Source of the DNA: Populus alba | Taxonomy: Eukaryota; Streptophyta; Magnoliopsida; Malpighiales; Salicaceae | Assembly (NCBI RefSeq): GCF_005239225.2 | Contig: NC_133302.1 | Span: 7,502,001 to 7,566,000, forward strand | Length of the DNA: 64,000 nucleotides | Direction: 5' to 3' | In this document: positions 47,673-58,457 of the stretch, piece by piece | How the letters are laid out: each line of letters opens with the position of its first letter | Numbering within the stretch: position 1 is the first letter of the stretch | Position numbers and translations under genes: made by a program | The notes under the pieces: model-generated | The model's input: only the letters and a program-made list of their open reading frames with translations | Told to the model about the DNA's origin: nothing | Databases searched by the model: none

Positions 47673-50600
47673 ATGGTTCGATCAGCCGATCCATTCTGGA
47701 ATGATGTTGAAGATATGAATAATGGTGACATGAAGTGTAGATTTTGTGGGCATTTATTTTCCCGGAAGACTTCCATTTCGAGGATCAAATTGCATTTGTC
47801 AGGAGTGGAAAGGCGTGGTGTTAAAATATGTGAGAAAGTTCCTGAAGAAGTTCAAGATGCAGCCCGTGCAGCTATTGATGGCCCTCCAGAAAAAAGAAAA
47901 AAAAATGAAGCAGGATCGAGCAATAATGGGGTCGCTGATGCAATTTCAGCTCCTGCAACAGAACAGAACAATGAAGTGATACATCTAGACATGGCACAGC
48001 AAGAAGAAGCTTTTTCCCCTGGAGAGTTCGAACCAACAGATCTATTGTTGCCAGGAGGATCGAGCAATAATGGGGTCACTGATGCAATTTCAGTTCCTGC
48101 AAAAGAACAAAACACTGAGGTGGCACAACAAGAAGCAGCTCTTTCCCCTGGAGAGATCGCAAGTTTGATTGAAGAGCTTCTCCATTCTCCACCAGTAAAC
48201 AATGATGTCACGATGAATGACGAGCAGAACATGGTTAATGTGTTGGAACAAAGCAATGCAGTACATGACAGTTTGGCAGGGGATGCTGGAAGGATACCAG
48301 CGGGAGTTCAGGACATGGAACAAGGTGCGGGGGAAGACATAATTTGTTCACATTTAGAAGCGGCAAATGGCATGGGAAACACTGGTGAAGAAGGATCTAT
48401 TCAGCATGTTGACAGGAGTTTCTCTCTTGGGAGACACACAGTTGATGCACATGAGAATAGAGGAGAAGCAACACAAGGAATTGATGTAGTGAATCAATCA
48501 GCTGGTTTTTCAATGGAGGAGGACGATGTGGAGGACACTAGAGGAAGGTTAGTGCAGCCTGGCGCAGGAACTAGCTCTTCTAGAGGCCTTAAATACAACT
48601 CAAGTGAGAGTAGAGGAGATCCAATTCCTCTTAGCTCTACAAAGTTGGTGGGTCGAGCATTTGAAGAGAATAAGAATGTGATATGGTCTCTGTTAATGGA
48701 TGATAAATTCTCAACCATTGCCATTTATGGAATGGGGGGAGTTGGTAAAACGACAATGTTACAACATATCCATAACGAACTTCTAGAAAGAAGAGACATT
48801 TCTTGTCGTGTTTACTGGGTGACCGTATCTCGAGATTGCAGCATTAATAGATTGCAGAATCTTGTTGCTACATGCCTTGGTTTAAATCTTTCAAGAGAAG
48901 ATGATAATCTGCGTAGAGCTGTCAAATTGTCAAAAGAACTAGTGAAGAAACAAAAATGGATTCTCATCTTGGATGATTTGTGGAACTCTTTTGAGCTACA
49001 CGTAGTGGGAATTCCTGTGAATTTGAAAGGATGCAAGCTGATTATGACAACTCGATCAGAAAAGGTTTGTAAACGGATGGATTGCCAACACAAAATCAAA
49101 TTGGAGCCACTTTGTGAGAGGGAAGCTTGGACTTTGTTCATGGAGAAACTTGGAGATGACGAAGCACTTTCTCCAGAGGTGGAGCAAATTGCGGTAGATG
49201 TTGCGAGGGAATGTGCTGGTTTGCCATTGGGAATTATTACAGTGGCAAGAAGCTTAAGGGAAGTGGATGACCTACATGAGTGGAGGAATACATTGAATAA
49301 ATTGAGAGAATCCAAATTTAAGGGCATGGAAGATGAGGTATTCCAGTTATTGAGGTTTAGTTATGATCAGTTAGATGATTTAACACTACAACATTGTCTC
49401 TTATACTGTGCATTATTTCCTGAAGATCATATAATTAAAAGGAATGTCCTCATAAAGTATTGGATTGATGAGGGAATAATGAAAGGAATGAGGAGCAGTC
49501 AAGCAGCATTTGACGAGGGCCACACAATGCTTAATAAACTTGAAGATGTCTGCTTATTGGAAAGGCTTGGTGGCGGTAAATTTGTCAAGATGCATGACTT
49601 GATTAGGGACATGGCCATCCAAATACAGCAAGAGAACTCTCAAATCATGGTTAAAGCAGGTGTGCAATTAAAAGAATTGCCGGATGCAGAGGAATGGACA
49701 GAGAATCTTGTGAGAGTTTCACTAATGCGTAACCAAATTGAAGAAATTCCCTCGTGCCATTCACCAAGGTGTCCCAATCTGTCAACTCTATTTCTATGTG
49801 ATAATTTTGGGTTGCGATTTATTTCAAATTCATTTTTCTTGCAATTACACGGGCTCAAGGTACTCAATCTGTCTAGAACAAGGATTCAAAAATTGCCTGA
49901 TTCTATATCTGATTTGGTGACTCTCACTGCTTTATTGCTCCGTCATTGTTATTGCTTAAGGGATGTACCATCATTAAGAAAGCTCAGGGCACTAAAGAGG
50001 TTAAATCTCCATAATACTAAACTTAAAATCATGCCTCGAGGAATGGAATGTCTATCCAAGCTCTGGTGTCTTAGACTCGGTTCAGTTGGTGAAAAGGAGT
50101 TTCCCAGTGGGGTAATACCTGAACTGTCTCAGTTGATAGTGTTTGTATCTAATACTTTTATAAAGGTTAAAGGAGAGGAAGTAAGATGCTTAAGGAACTT
50201 GGAAACTTTGGAATGCTATTTTGAAGGTCACTCTGACTTTGTGGAGTTTTTCAGATCTCGGGATCAAACCAAATCACTAAGGAAATACAGAATTTTTGTA
50301 GGGCTTTTTGTTGAAGAAGATTATGATAGCGTGGTTTCGAGACTTTTTAAAAGGAAAACAATTGTTTTGAGTAACTTGAGTATCAACGGAGATGGAGATT
50401 TTCAGGTCATGTTCCCAAATGACATTCAAGAACTGGAAATTTTTAAATGTAATGATGCAACAACTTTGTGCGACATTTCACCGGTGATAATATATGCAAC
50501 TAAACTAGAGATCCTCGACATTCGGGAGTGCAGTAACATGGAGAGCTTGGTTTTATCTTCTTGGTTCTGCTCTGCTCCACTTTCATTGCCATCTTCCAAT

Positions 50601-51089
50601 GGTATATTTTCTGGTCTTAAAGAGTTCTATTCCCATAATTGTAAGAGTATGAAGAAGCTGCTCCCTCTTGTCTTGCTGCCAAACCTCAAAAACTTGGAAC
50701 ATCTTGAAGTTGAAGATTGTGAGAAAATGGAGGAGATAATAGGAACAATAGATGAAGAAATCAGCAGTAGTAGCAGCTCCAATCCGATCACAGAATTCAT
50801 ACTCCCAAAGTTAAGATCTCTGACATTGAGATATTTACCAAAACTAAAGAGCATTTGTGGTGCAAAAGTGATTTGCGATTCTCTTGAAGAAATTAAAGTA
50901 GAAACATGTGAGAAGCTGAAGAGGATTCCAATTTGTTTTTCGTTGCTTGAAAATGGCCAGCCATCTCCTCCCCCTTCTCTTGTAAGTATCGTTGCATATC
51001 CAGAAGAATGGTGGGAGACAGTAGTGGAGTGGGAGCATCCTAACGCAAAGGATGTCCTTCGTCCCCATGTACATTTTGAACCAAATTGA
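47673..51089 (+). CDS. BED-finger NBS-LRR immune receptor, NLR2 (1138 residues)
   Basis: The start is the ATG at 47673, matching NLR1 and NLR3. The frame extends a few codons upstream only through the intron acceptor. BED finger: CRFCGH at 22-27, with H41 and C53 kept; the H48 of NLR1 is Arg here, which argues H48 is not a zinc ligand. The acidic linker carries an internal duplication (GSSNNGV..AIS.PA.EQN). NB-ARC: P-loop GMGGVGKTT from residue 353, ILILDDLW, CAGLPLG, LLYCALFPED, and MHD at 640-642. The LRR region (about 670-1110) differs from NLR1 mainly at exposed positions and around 930-960. The C-terminus is eight residues different (HVHFEPN against VRFHPWGRY). No frame damage. Probable effector-recognising receptor. 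Its leader intron has lost the usual donor, so expression may differ from NLR1. Confidence 0.95.
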   Translation: MVRSADPFWNDVEDMNNGDMKCRFCGHLFSRKTSISRIKLHLSGVERRGVKICEKVPEEVQDAARAAIDGPPEKRKKNEAGSSNNGVADAISAPATEQNNEVIHLDMAQQEEAFSPGEFEPTDLLLPGGSSNNGVTDAISVPAKEQNTEVAQQEAALSPGEIASLIEELLHSPPVNNDVTMNDEQNMVNVLEQSNAVHDSLAGDAGRIPAGVQDMEQGAGEDIICSHLEAANGMGNTGEEGSIQHVDRSFSLGRHTVDAHENRGEATQGIDVVNQSAGFSMEEDDVEDTRGRLVQPGAGTSSSRGLKYNSSESRGDPIPLSSTKLVGRAFEENKNVIWSLLMDDKFSTIAIYGMGGVGKTTMLQHIHNELLERRDISCRVYWVTVSRDCSINRLQNLVATCLGLNLSREDDNLRRAVKLSKELVKKQKWILILDDLWNSFELHVVGIPVNLKGCKLIMTTRSEKVCKRMDCQHKIKLEPLCEREAWTLFMEKLGDDEALSPEVEQIAVDVARECAGLPLGIITVARSLREVDDLHEWRNTLNKLRESKFKGMEDEVFQLLRFSYDQLDDLTLQHCLLYCALFPEDHIIKRNVLIKYWIDEGIMKGMRSSQAAFDEGHTMLNKLEDVCLLERLGGGKFVKMHDLIRDMAIQIQQENSQIMVKAGVQLKELPDAEEWTENLVRVSLMRNQIEEIPSCHSPRCPNLSTLFLCDNFGLRFISNSFFLQLHGLKVLNLSRTRIQKLPDSISDLVTLTALLLRHCYCLRDVPSLRKLRALKRLNLHNTKLKIMPRGMECLSKLWCLRLGSVGEKEFPSGVIPELSQLIVFVSNTFIKVKGEEVRCLRNLETLECYFEGHSDFVEFFRSRDQTKSLRKYRIFVGLFVEEDYDSVVSRLFKRKTIVLSNLSINGDGDFQVMFPNDIQELEIFKCNDATTLCDISPVIIYATKLEILDIRECSNMESLVLSSWFCSAPLSLPSSNGIFSGLKEFYSHNCKSMKKLLPLVLLPNLKNLEHLEVEDCEKMEEIIGTIDEEISSSSSSNPITEFILPKLRSLTLRYLPKLKSICGAKVICDSLEEIKVETCEKLKRIPICFSLLENGQPSPPPSLVSIVAYPEEWWETVVEWEHPNAKDVLRPHVHFEPN

Positions 51090-51600
51090 ATTACAGGTAA
51101 CCATCGTGTTTTAATTACTCTCCCTCCCTCCCTCTCTTAATCTTAAAACTTGTTTTTCTCACTGATTCCTCTGTTAATTTATTATTTTTTTAATGTGGAA
51201 TTGGATGGCTCTTCATTTTTTCATGGCTTTTAACTATTTGGTGATCTTTTTTTATAGGTAAATGGTGAAGGAAGGCAAGCCTTTTATTGCAATGCTTTTC
51301 TGCAGAGAGCTTGGTTGCTTCTCATTCTTCTGAGATCGGGATTAATAGCCCTGACAGGATTAAGCTATTATGATTATTTTTCTTTATGATAAAGATCTTG
51401 TAATCTTTGATTTTATCTATAAATAAAATTGGAGGGATGGCAGTAACCTCCAAGTTCTTGTTCTGCTCCTGGTTCTATGTTCTTTGATCTTCGAAGGGTT
51501 GTGAGTGAAAGTGAGGTTTGAAAATGGAATCTTCAAATTGAGATTTTTGAATATTTCGAATTGATAAGTGAAGTTATGATCGAACATTTCAGCCATCTCC
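51090..51600 (+). other. NLR2 3' UTR with intron
   Basis: The donor is ATTACAG|GTAACC just after the stop, and the acceptor is TTTTTATAG at 51257. The following exon (GTAAATGGTGAAGGAAGGC, then GCTTGGTTGCTTCTCATTCT) continues past the point where the NLR1 unit was cut. Transcript end not determined. Confidence 0.6.
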
Positions 51601-51619
51601 ATGAGTTAACATCTTGGTG

Positions 51620-51725
51620 CAGACCTGTGCAGGGCATGCAATTTGCCCATCCTGGGCTCAATATATGAGTGCCCCTTCATTGCTCATGCTGGAGGTGAGG
51701 TTGAGATCTATTCAAAATGTATGTC
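51620..51725 (+). pseudogene. Very short DC1-like relic
   Basis: A frame reading YECPFIAHAGGEVE, followed by possible donor-like DNA, resembles the end of DC1 exon 1 (NWFIAHIGCVIKEV). It lies where the DC1 pair of the third unit would be expected. The match is short and could be chance. Confidence 0.3.
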
Positions 51726-53794
51726 TTCAATTATATGACATAGAGAAATATTAATCTGATAGCAGTATATATTTTTTTATTATATAGAGATATATGACGA
51801 TTCGCTACAAATACTTGCATTGAATTAAAAGAACAATCTGACACCAGACGTCAGAGAGAATTAATCTGCAGAGGCGAATAAAAAAACAGTGATCAGAACA
51901 CCATGTATTCGTTGAACAAATTCAGAAGATCAAAGGAATTAGAATAATAAAAAGATGGTCAAATGTGTGAAAAAAAAATAAAATTCGAATCGTGATGGTA
52001 TGTTGATATAAAAAATAATTTTTTTAAAATAAAAAAATATTATTTTAAAATATATTTCTAAGCAAAAACTATCTTGAAAAACAATTCTTTACCATATCAA
52101 GAGCAACAATTTCCTATTTATTTTAATTATCAAGTGTGTTTAGTATTATGGTGTATAATATTTTTTATTTCAAAATACTTTAAAATAATTTATTTTATTT
52201 ATTTTATTTTTAACATCAACTTATTAAAATCATTGAAAAAAATTAAAAAAACTTAAATTTTATATATTTTTTAAATAAAAATACTCTTAAAAAGTATCTA
52301 AAATAAAAAACTGCAGCTTTTCCAAATGGGTTCTCGAGAAACATATCTTCGCCACAAAAGCTTTATGCATTTCATGATACCAATATTGCAGTGCTAATAA
52401 TTTGCAAGCAAGCACGATTGCATTGCCAATAATTTGACATTAAAGAAGCTGTTTCCTTTTTCTTTTTCTTTTTTTTTTTTCCCTAAAAATGATTATATAA
52501 TTTTTGAAAACAAATTTGCGATTTTCAATAACAAGTTAATTTATTCAATTGGTGTATTAAGCCTAAATTGTTTGTTAATACTTATAACAGGCTTTAGGCT
52601 AGTTTATTAAGTCCAAATCTTAGTTCTAATAGTCCAACCGGTGGATATTTGTAATAACCATGAAAAACTTAGCCCAACCTGCTATCAAACCCGTTCATAT
52701 CTAAAAAACTTTGAATGGGTCAAGTCAACAATTTGTAAACTATCAAAAGTTGAGATGAATATAATTATGGATCCAAACTGGACCCAATTATATTTATGAA
52801 CACCTCTAGAAAAGCCTTTCATAGATGCTAGCTTATTATTATAATAAATTTTCTTTAAAATGTCAAAAGTTGGTTGAAATTACCAAAAGATTGATGTCTT
52901 CTTTCAAATGCAAGAGTGTCGAAGTAATAAATAACCCGGCAAGACCAGGGTCGAACCACAGAGAGGTTAATTGTATAAATTATAAATAACAATACAACGA
53001 CAACAATAACAATAATAACAACAATAATAATAGTAGTAGTAGTAATAATAATAATAATAATAATACTCAGTACGTGGCGTTGTTATACCTGAGAATGATC
53101 TAAAAGATCGGGTCACAGGTTTCCAGCCTATATACTGAGTTTATGAAAAGATCAAAGAGATATATTATATAATATAAACAGATTTCTGATGCGAATGAAC
53201 AAAGCAAGACCAACAATGTCAGGATCCTTGATCAAACACAAAACATACTTAACATACATAAAATATAACAAGAATGTAAATAGTAGTAGTAGTAGTAGTA
53301 GTAATAAAAAAAGAGGAAGAAATTAATGAGAACTTTGAGATGGAAGATTACTATAAGGATTAAACAATGATAAAAACAAATGTTAAGGTTAAAGGATCCA
53401 CTAATGGTATTTCAAACAAGTATAGTATAAACTCTTATTACTCAATTTGGAAACCACACACGAAAGAGGTTCCAATTAGATGATTTCTCATTAATAGCTC
53501 ATTATAAATTGTTAACATGATCATATTAATTATCTTATTTACGTAACACCAAACTTTTAAATATTGTCAGGAATTCATGATGCTAACTTATATTAACAAC
53601 AAATCAAGTTCCTTTCATAGCACAGGTGTAGGTAATACCATACAGTTGGGCTATGAGAGTACCAAGCATTTGTTGTACCAAGTGTTATACAACACAAATC
53701 TAGATTAACCATTTAACAAGCAAGGTATCAAGAATTAGTAAGATAAAAAGATAAGACATGTTAATATTAAACATTAAGGTCCATGTTGAGTTTA
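51726..53794. other. AT-rich noncoding interval with trinucleotide microsatellites
   Basis: No gene is recognised. 52080-52140 matches 45820-45880. AAT/ACA-type trinucleotide runs lie at about 52990-53064 (including an AGT stretch at 53028-53042), with AGT again at 53279-53303. GGCAAGACCAGGGTCGAACC near 52939 is a string I associate with plant retroelement DNA, but the family is not resolved. Confidence 0.4.
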
Positions 53795-55520
53795 CACTAC
53801 CAGAAATTCGATTAATAGCAACGGAATCCCCAACGGAATATTTCTGTCGGTAATTTGAGGTCGAAATTACCGACGGCATTTTTCCGTCCGTAATTCGGTC
53901 GGTAATTACCGATGGTTGTATTTCGTCGGTAATTACCTAGCGAATTACGGACAGAAAGTTTGGAATTAAGAAAAAAAGGGCGGGTTGCTGACGTGGAGGT
54001 TTTGGCGGGTGATTTTTCTGACAGAATCACCGATGGATTCAAAACGGGTGACGGAACCGGTTCACCGTAAAAAATACCGACGGAATCACCGAGGGATTTG
54101 AAATGGCAGATCTGTACGGGTGACGTGGCCGATTCACCATCAAAAATACTGACGGAATCACCGAGGGATTTGAAATGCAGATCCGTACGGTGACGTGTCA
54201 ATTTTTCTGTCAGAATAGCCGACAGAGTCACCGACGGCATAAGACCGTCGGTGAGTTCGTCGGAAAAAGTTAATATATGGCCCCTCTGCCGACCCTCTCC
54301 TCCACTATTTCTCCTTCTTCTTCCTAATCCTAACTCTCCCCATCTGCAAATAACCAGCCCCCCCTCGCCCCCAAACAAAAATCTTCCTTATCTCAGAACA
54401 ACAAGTTATATTTCTTGAAGTTTTGTGGTCACAGCATCCGTGTTCTGATTTACCGATGGATTTTATCAATTTTTGTAAGTAATTCTATCTTTTTAAATTT
54501 TAACATTTAAATGTTAATTTTATTGTTTTTTTAGTATATGTATTTTTGTTAGTAGATGTAAATGTTTTATTGTTATTTCTCAAACAAACTTGTAGTATAT
54601 GAATGTATAATTTTATACCTGTTATGGTTTGGTTTAGATTTTGTAAGATTGTATTTGTTTGTAAATTGTTAAAACTTTGTGAAATTACCGAATTACATGT
54701 TTTGTTTTGAAATAATTAATAGCTTGCTTAATGGGTCCTTTTTAAGTTCTATCGATGGTGTTGCAGAGTGGTAATTTCTGTTAATTTATATATATTAATT
54801 TGTATGGACGTTGATAAATGATAATGAATATTTAATATTTATGAGAAGTTGTTATTGGTTTGTTGGATAATCTCGAGGTAAAGTAATATTTTTGCAAGTT
54901 TATTTACCTAACATAGTTGATTAATACATGATGTCATCATAATTTTATAGAGGTTTGATAGAAGTCTTGGATGATCGTTTATGGATGTATCTAGATTCAC
55001 CCCAAGGATTGCGGATGATGGATTATTGTAACGGGGTTCAGGGTTTTATTAATTTCGCAACATCTATTCCTAGAAATTTTACTGGAGGCAGTATTAGATG
55101 TCCATGCAGGATGTGTCAAAATAAAAAGTATTTGCATCCAGATATTGTAATGATGCATCTTCTACACAAAGGATTTATGGAGGATTACCAGTGTTGATAT
55201 GCACATGGAGAGGTATTTGTTAGTAATATGAGAATGGGAGAAACGGTGGTTGGGTCAACTTCTAGTGCTAGCAACGTGCATGAAGTGGAAAATGACAACA
55301 CTAATCCTTACAGAAATATGGTTATGGATGCAATGAGAATGAATCAAGGTAATGTCAGTCCATGTCCAATCGTAGAAGAAGAACCTAATGTAGATGCAGC
55401 TAGGTTTTTTGATTTGTTGAAAGATTCTGACGAACCATTATGGGATGACTGCACAAACCACAGTAAATTGTTGAAAGATCGTGTTGTGGTTTCTCATTGT
55501 TTGGAATACACATTACATGT
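53795..55520 (+). mobile_element. 5' part of a CACTA (En/Spm) DNA transposon
   Basis: It begins CACTACCAGAAATTCG, preceded by TTA. The subterminal 450 bases carry many copies, in both orientations, of ACCGACGGAAT / GTCGGTAATT, as expected for transposase-binding sites of CACTA elements. A plus-strand frame (54955-55197, continuing in the same frame at 55228) contains the transposase-associated domain: WMYLDSPQGL, GVQGFINFATS, IRCPCRMCQNKKY, and VMMHLLHKGFMEDYQC. It is then interrupted by one TGA (55195-55197), where the family has Trp, before YAHGEVF. The catalytic region and the other terminal repeat are missing, apparently because LTR DNA follows from 55.5 kb. Confidence 0.82.
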
Positions 55521-55591
55521 AATGTCATACCCCAGGTTCTATTGTCCAAAAAATAAAAGAATTAAATATCCGGAATATGCATTACGTGTAA
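55521..55591 (+). repeat. ~65-bp direct repeat at the CACTA/LTR boundary
   Basis: GTAATGTCATACCCCAG occurs at about 55519-55535 and again at about 55587-55604, each preceded by GGAATA(C/T)(A/G)CATTAC. It marks the switch from transposase DNA to LTR DNA. Confidence 0.5.
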
Positions 55592-57484
55592 TGTCATACC
55601 CCAGATACTAAGAGACAAACAAAATAAATTTTTTTGTTGTTTTTGAAATTTTGGCCAATATTCTTTTGACTTTAATAAACTGGTTATTAAAGCCAAAATG
55701 TATACTAAAACATGGTTTTTTTATATGAAAAATACAATATGATTTTTTAGCTTTTTAGATACTTGGCCGTATGCACAAAAACAATTTTTTTCTCTTTTTT
55801 TCAATTTGTTTTTGTATTCTTGAAAGTTTTGATGAAAACCGGGTATTTTAATATCGGATTTGTATTTTACGACATAAAAATATTGCCCGATATTAATCAA
55901 AATGACATAAAAACTACGCGGAAAAATTATAAAATGTTGAAACAAATATTTTTGATTTTTTTCTTTCTGAATGGGCCGGGTCAGGCCCAAATACATGTGT
56001 GAACAGTGCCGTTGAACAGTACCGTGGGACGAAAACCGGGTATTTTAATACCGGATTTATATTTTACGACATAAAATATAGGCCGATATTAATCAAAATT
56101 GATAAAAGAAAATGTGTTGGAAAATTGTAAAATTCTGAAGAAAAAAATAAAAAAACTTGCTAAAATTGTTTTTTTGAAATGGGCCGGACCCGGCCCATAT
56201 CAGTGGGCTGGGCCAGCCCCGACCCAAAACTAAATGGGCTAGTTACTGTGCATAAGCACAGTAACTAGCCCTCCATCAGTTTCTGAACATGAATTAATTC
56301 ACGTTCTGCATGAAAACAGAGAAGGCAGCTGCAAAAGGAGAAGGAGACGGGGCAACGGGAGGTTACTTGCGGTTGCGTCGAGGCGGTGCTGCTGGCGGCG
56401 GAGGCACGGTGGCCGGTGGTGGCTCCGCGTTTTCCTTCTCTCTCTCTTCTGTGTTTTTTTCGTTTTCTTCTCTGCTGCTTCTTCTTCTTCTTCTCTGCCC
56501 TCTCTCTTCTCTTCTCTTCTCTCTCGGTTCATCTCCCTTTTCTCTCTCCCTCGGTCTCCTTTTCTTCTCTCCTTCTCTCTTGGTCTCCCCTCTCTCTCGG
56601 TTCTATTTTCTCCTTTCTCTTCGGTCCTCCCGTGTTTTTATAGGCAAAAACAGGGGGGACGTCATGGTGGTGGCCGCCCCCTCCACTATCGATCAATGGA
56701 TAAAAAGGAGGAGGCAAGTGGGTGAAATGCGGGCGTCTTATTGCGCCAAATTCAGGTGGGAAGTCGGTGTGAAACAGAGGAGAAAAGAAAATCTTCTTCT
56801 CCCCTGTTCTCTGCATGCGCAGGGAAGAAGACAATGGTGCCGTTCAAAACGGCACCGTTTTGCGTTTTCTTTTTCTTTTTTTTTTTATTTACTAAAGAGT
56901 GCATGAAACGGCGCCGTTTTGGTCAAAACGCGCCGTTTCATTTAAAAGGAAAAGGCGCCAAAACGCGTCAGATTCAAATTTAGGCCCTCCATTTGCGCCC
57001 GTTTTACAATTTAGTCCTTGGTCTCGGATTTCTTCAATTAAGTCCCTAATTGGCCATTAAACTTCAATATTTATGCAATTAAGCCCCTGATTTGACCAAA
57101 TTAACTTCCAAAAATTATAATTTGACCATAGAACTTCAATTTCTTCCAATTAAAGCCCAAATTAACTCAAAAATCAATTTTTCTTGTAATTAAACTCTCC
57201 AAAAATTCAATTAAACCTTTAATAAAATTTAATTGAGTCCATAAACTTCTAATTTTGAACTTTTCTTCCTCAAATTGAATTTTCTTTATCATCGGGGCTC
57301 TCATCAGTCAATGATATACTGTCAAATATTAATTTTTATATTTTTGAACATCCTCAATCAATTTTTGAGCATTTTTAGGGCGCTCTGGCAATTTGTTTCA
57401 CTGTTATATTTTTGATAATATATTTTTTGAAATTTTTTGTATTTTATTATTTTTTATGTGGGGATCCAAAAATGGGTTACAACA
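55592..57484 (+). mobile_element. Long LTR-like unit (TGTCATACCCC ... GGGTTACAACA)
   Basis: TG...CA ends lie 1.9 kb apart, with the same end style as the Ty3/gypsy LTR at 21161-23031. Inside are a G+C-rich leader, pyrimidine tracts (56430-56640) and palindromic AAACGGCACCGTTTT / AAACGGCGCCGTTTT motifs (56849-56935). There are also repeated 'AATTTAGTCC', 'AATTAAGTCC' and 'AATTAAGCCC' type strings (57000-57240), a pattern common in plant LTRs. No flanking duplication was found, so it may be a solo or truncated LTR. The 198-codon frame at 56310-56906 comes from low-complexity sequence and is not taken as a gene. Confidence 0.5.
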
Positions 57485-57860
57485 GTTTCCCCCCTCTTTA
57501 CAATGCTTACGGAACAAAAAGTTTGCGTAGTAAGTGTTGTAAAGATAAAACAAAATTGGTCTTCCGAAATTAATCTTCTCAAAATTTGGTTGACCTAAAA
57601 CTTGAACCGGATCCAAAGTCCTGTGTGCGGTTGGGCTAAACTGAGATTCCTTTCGCCAATCCCCTCTAACCAGAACCACAATCCTATGTGTTCAAAACCT
57701 TTGTTTTTTTTTTTTTGAAGAAGGATGGTATATTTTCACGGGCGACCTGCCCACACATACTTAAAGTGGTCTCATTGTAAATGGTGACCTACCCAGGTGA
57801 AGGAATGGTCTCATTGTAATGGGTGACCTACCCAGATAAAAACATGGAGAATTGGATGGT
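57485..57860. other. Retroelement-like DNA between LTR and minisatellite
   Basis: Starts with a pyrimidine run (TTTCCCCCCTCTTTAC) directly after the LTR end. The repeated phrase GGTGACCTACCCAG (about 57783 and 57824) precedes the tandem array. No coding sequence. Confidence 0.4.
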
Positions 57861-58457
57861 GAGGGCTTAAAGGCACACTCGAAAAGAGGTAGGGTTAGAA
57901 AAACGCATTACCCAAGAGGTGAAGGCTCAAAGGCACACTCGAAAAGAGGTAGGGTAAAAAAAACACACTACCAAAGGAGTTGAGGGCTCAAAGGCGCACT
58001 CAAAAGGAGGTAGGGTTTGAAAATGCATTACCAAAGGATGAGGGCTCAAAGGCGCACTCAAAAGGAGGTAGGGTTAGAAAACGCACTACCTAAGGATAAG
58101 GGCTCAAAGGCGCACTCAAAAGGAGTTGAGGGCTCAAAGGCGCACTCAAAAGGAGGTAGGGTTAGAAAATACACTACCTAAGGGATGAGGGCTCAAAGGC
58201 GCACTCAAAATGGAGGTGAGGGCTCAAAGGCGCACTCAAAAGGAGGTAGGGTTAGAAAATGCACTACCCAAGAGATGAGGGCTCAAAGGCGCACTCAAAA
58301 GGAAGTAGGGTTAGAAAACGCACTACCCAAGGGACGAGGGCTCAAAGGCGCATTCAAAATGGAGGTGAGGGCTCAAAGGCGCACTCAAAAGGAGTTGAGG
58401 GCTCAAAGGCGCACTCAAAAAGAGGTAGGGTTATAAAACGCACTACCTAAGGGAGGT
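57861..58457 (+). repeat. Minisatellite with two unit lengths (~58 and ~31 bp)
   Basis: About twelve occurrences of GAGGGCTCAAAGGCGCACTC at roughly 57861, 57920, 57980, 58040, 58100, 58130, 58188, 58218, 58276, 58337, 58367 and 58398. Most are followed by AAAAGGAGGTAGGGTTAGAA and a CACTACC segment (58-60 bp unit). Several instead restart after about 31 bp. Left units have CACACTCGAAAAGAGG and right units CGCACTCAAAAGGAGG, so the array has drifted along its length. Confidence 0.9.

Noticed and set aside
53812..54378. 188-codon minus-strand frame
   Set aside because: It is composed of CACTA subterminal repeats read in reverse. The repeated SLGDS/ILTEK-like peptides are a by-product of the binding-site repeats.
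56310..56906. 198-codon plus-strand frame inside the LTR
   Set aside because: It is made of CT-rich low-complexity sequence (long Ser/Leu/Phe runs) in a retroelement leader. No domain, and overlapping frames are equally open.
57861..58457. CRISPR array
   Set aside because: The repeat units are contiguous with no unique spacers, the unit length alternates, and the context is a plant retroelement.
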